Positions 6,601 through 7,082 of a stretch of DNA of 7,082 bases are shown here, piece by piece. A program made the position numbers and the translations under genes. Each line of letters starts with the position of its first letter. The first letter of the stretch is position 1. This stretch comes from CAYTKU01 sp964550845 (GTDB lineage: Bacteria > Patescibacteriota > Patescibacteriia > Magasanikbacterales > UBA922). The notes beneath the pieces were generated by a model. That model saw nothing but the letters and a program-made list of their open reading frames with translations. It did not search any database and had not been told where the DNA came from. The stretch is from contig CAZKAD010000053.1 in assembly GCA_964550845.1 (NCBI GenBank), positions 1-7,082 of the forward strand, written 5' to 3'.

Positions 6601-7082
6601 TGCTGGGGTTCCATTTTTTTGTTCTTGTTCCCAAACTCTGTAGATCATTCTGGTGGTAATTTTTAAATTGGACAAAAAATTTCCATTTTCGCTGTTTTGT
6701 GATGGTGCATATGCATCAAGAAGTGCTTGGCATTGATTTGTCCCATAATTGGTTTCAGCCCAATCTTGGCAAAAACGTTCTTCTTCTGCGCTGATCTGTA
6801 CAAATGATTCTCCGCAGATTGCTGCGACACAGGTAAATTCATCTTCTTGTGTCATTCGGTAGGATCGAGCTTCTATTGATCCATCATCAAATACTCGGCG
6901 AAGATCTGAACATGATGTGGTACCGAGAAGTAAATCTGCCCATCCATTACATATACGAAGATCACTGGCTCGAACGGTTCCTCCTGATTGGTGAGAGCAC
7001 ATGGTTTGTATACAAGACATTTGGCTGGCATGATTTTGAATTTCGAGTGCTTGACGTTTTTCTGGTTCAGAAAGTTGTTTGA
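3691..7082 (-). CDS. Giant exported mosaic protein: Cys-rich repeats, CARDB-like domains, DUF5667-like segment, Kazal-like domains (5' end outside window)
   Basis: The frame is open from the right edge to TAA (3693-3691), giving 1129 visible residues. The Met codon at 7020-7018 is taken as residue 1 for numbering only; twenty further in-frame residues precede it, so it is probably internal, and any signal peptide lies outside the window. In order, residues 3-239 hold 12 Cys with repeated C-x2-W motifs. Residues 270-594 form three CARDB/Ig-like beta domains, each ending in an Asn-rich turn (NENNNGW, YQNNTYEY, NESNNTADY). Residues 617-668 are DUF5667-like (LPGSALYKVKEAWRSFRLG), followed by charged helix to about 850. 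A Ser/Thr/Pro linker comes next (857-877), then Kazal-like domains at 878-912, 934-969 and 1048-1081, with a ten-Cys module at 980-1042. No transmembrane segment is visible. Family labels come from motif recognition. An extracytoplasmic location is inferred from the domains and paired cysteines; function is unknown. The gene ends at a terminator shared with the tRNA-Leu unit. Confidence 0.88.
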   Translation of the reverse strand, partial: KQLSEPEKRQALEIQNHASQMSCIQTMCSHQSGGTVRASDLRICNGWADLLLGTTSCSDLRRVFDDGSIEARSYRMTQEDEFTCVAAICGESFVQISAEEERFCQDWAETNYGTNQCQALLDAYAPSQNSENGNFLSNLKITTRMIYRVWEQEQKNGTPAEERQENNQSQNPLNSLGFVILRDANQLNQCLPFLLGQEIDPNSEYADVTESACRYLAENYDFYDEPTPADLTQCQLMGVVPGINQNQNNQIRNIEHIRCQYWLERAQMRGDQLEINQNIRPDQANAQVNTPELFFKDVNFENGIYTVTIGNSGFIPADPLEVVLSARWLHQEEGWQTHREDFVARRFMVQPSSEREWIFEVRADALSRAFPPEHAGSLEFTVDPNNTIEERNENNNGWAVAPRPDFRMINIGNTEIIRTGVIPVVIQNQAPRSIHEAGVPFFFQWIGNQGQTVSSFDTMALMVARNQRYQTDVAVREIPDQAVGFRITLNHNHRIPEMSYQNNTYEYFFAPDLVIDQVITQKDSIVARVRNIGNTDIDLADFDLQANWMSEQGLSAQSSAETIRQQAQENEWIVRFPLSSAPKDAQFVRLTVDIENMINETNESNNTADYAFSGAGMIAIAQQNQAEEAEGPADNLGILPGSALYKVKEAWRSFRLGVTFNPSKKAQYMLDIAELRENERFEAIRQGKNIPKNLRSPLPLDSFLKVVQDIPSEQADQKQEFLKKSIAHIEFEYQTLDAEPIVFEYLPQPEQMDEFSQKFVKILTLADGEMNKRQLLETIAEKDFGSAQKHMQTALKMSAIAEQSSDEIKTLVLSEQNDLIKKINESLQQETPLQQKLLIDQVQITEKTFDETKKLIQILTNEINDDTIEKKNLDLSVTSTTSFPPIPSSTSTVTTTECQNDTTVVCAEDGKTYTNKCSALKAGVRVISEGKCVEMPVIEQKPTSTIVIPQIQDCSKQPSITVCGSNGKSYSNSCFAQKDNVKVVSTGACPTITITPPPECTSSSGCDDKNSCTQNSCVNGKCVYTKYNACGTNEYSCTDGIDNDRNGKIDCTDSACSSLSFCAPKPTCDDSEVVCGRDGVTYTSECVAKAKGVIVDSYGKCPITQTNTFDTTNIKTIDTNTFKIPTLSN
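3778..4389 (-). other. C-terminal Kazal-like domains (three) and ten-Cys module with EF-hand-like loop
   Basis: Kazal-like units lie at 4285-4389, 4114-4221 and 3778-3879, with cores VCAEDGKTYTNKC, VCGSNGKSYSNSC and VCGRDGVTYTSEC and closing EGKC, TGAC and YGKC. Between units 2 and 3, bases 3895-4083 encode ten cysteines: a CDDKNSCTQNSCVNGKC segment, then DGIDNDRNGKIDC. The latter carries an EF-hand-like loop D-x-D-x-N-G-x-I-D at 3931-3957. Kazal domains typically inhibit serine proteases; inhibition here is not shown. Confidence 0.75.
4471..5172 (-). other. DUF5667-like domain plus long helical segment within the giant protein
   Basis: Residues 617-668 match the pattern I know for DUF5667: PGSALYKVKEAWRSFRLG, then TFNPSKKAQYMLDIAELREN. 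This domain is frequent in exported proteins of Patescibacteria and Actinobacteria and has no established function. The following stretch to about 850 is Lys/Glu/Gln-rich, without cysteine and almost without glycine or proline after 735, so it is probably helical or coiled coil. Confidence 0.65.
5239..6213 (-). other. Three CARDB/Ig-like beta domains within the giant protein
   Basis: Residues 270-382, 384-490 and 491-594 are three units of about 105-113 residues. Each opens with a Pro-[ED/D]-[L/F] strand (PELFFKDV, PDFRMINI, PDLVIDQV), followed by a 'I.N.G'-like strand (VTIGNSG, VVIQNQAP, RVRNIGNT). Each ends in an Asn-rich turn and a last strand. This is the CARDB pattern common in exported adhesive or cell-surface proteins, where such domains usually act as spacers or binding modules. 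All three lack cysteine. Confidence 0.7.
6271..7014 (-). repeat. N-terminal Cys-rich repeat array of the giant protein
   Basis: Two clear protein repeats start 61 residues apart. Copy 1 has C3, C8, C24 and C37 (bases 7014-6910); copy 2 has C64, C69, C84 and C97 (6831-6730). The pattern is C-x4-C-x14/15-C-x2-W-x9-C, with W27 and W87. A looser third copy (C170, C193, C214) has CRYLAENY where copy 2 has CQDWAETNY, both ending in QCQ-L, with eight extra residues before the last Cys. C239-QYW may begin a fourth. I do not recognise a named family. Confidence 0.6.

Noticed and set aside
7018..7020. ATG at 7020 as the true start of the giant gene
   Set aside because: The frame stays open for 20 more codons to the window edge, no Shine-Dalgarno site precedes this ATG, and what follows is not a signal peptide but a Cys-rich repeat.
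1..7082. CRISPR array, insertion sequence or phage elements
   Set aside because: No regularly spaced direct repeats, no terminal inverted repeats, and no transposase, integrase or phage-like reading frame were seen.

Overview
The window looks like a piece of a Patescibacteria (CPR) chromosome. It is AT-rich (about 40% G+C by eye, not counted), genes are tightly packed, Shine-Dalgarno signals are weak or absent, and it combines a bactofilin, a divergent lipid-kinase-like protein and a giant exported protein with DUF5667 and Kazal-like modules. That assignment is inference, since no marker was compared with a database. All reading frames are intact under the standard bacterial code. The five visible stop codons are TAG (three) and TAA (two).

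Region 1 (1-2203, + strand) is housekeeping. It holds the 3' end of tyrS (tyrosyl-tRNA synthetase, from just after the expected KMSKS loop to the S4 domain), then after a single base the complete argS (arginyl-tRNA synthetase, 565 aa), then a clear intrinsic terminator.

Region 2 (about 2186-3678, + strand) appears to be one transcription unit. A putative promoter overlaps the argS terminator and is followed by a bactofilin (158 aa), a diacylglycerol-kinase-fold protein with an eroded nucleotide-binding signature (256 aa), and, 7 bases after its stop, a tRNA-Leu(GAG) with encoded CCA. It ends in a strong symmetric hairpin flanked by seven A's and seven T's, which can terminate transcription from both sides.

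Region 3 (3691-7082, - strand) is one very large gene that converges on region 2 and runs off the right edge, so its N-terminus is not visible. The 1129 visible residues form a mosaic: an N-terminal array of Cys-rich C-x2-W repeats, three CARDB/Ig-like beta domains, a Cys-free helical DUF5667-like segment, and a C-terminal Cys-rich part. That part holds three Kazal-like domains (each with four instead of six cysteines) and one ten-Cys module containing an EF-hand-like calcium loop. Cysteines occur only in the two ends and are even in number in each, which fits an exported, disulfide-bonded surface protein. This gene is the most unusual content of the window. A role in protease inhibition or in contact with a host cell is a hypothesis only.
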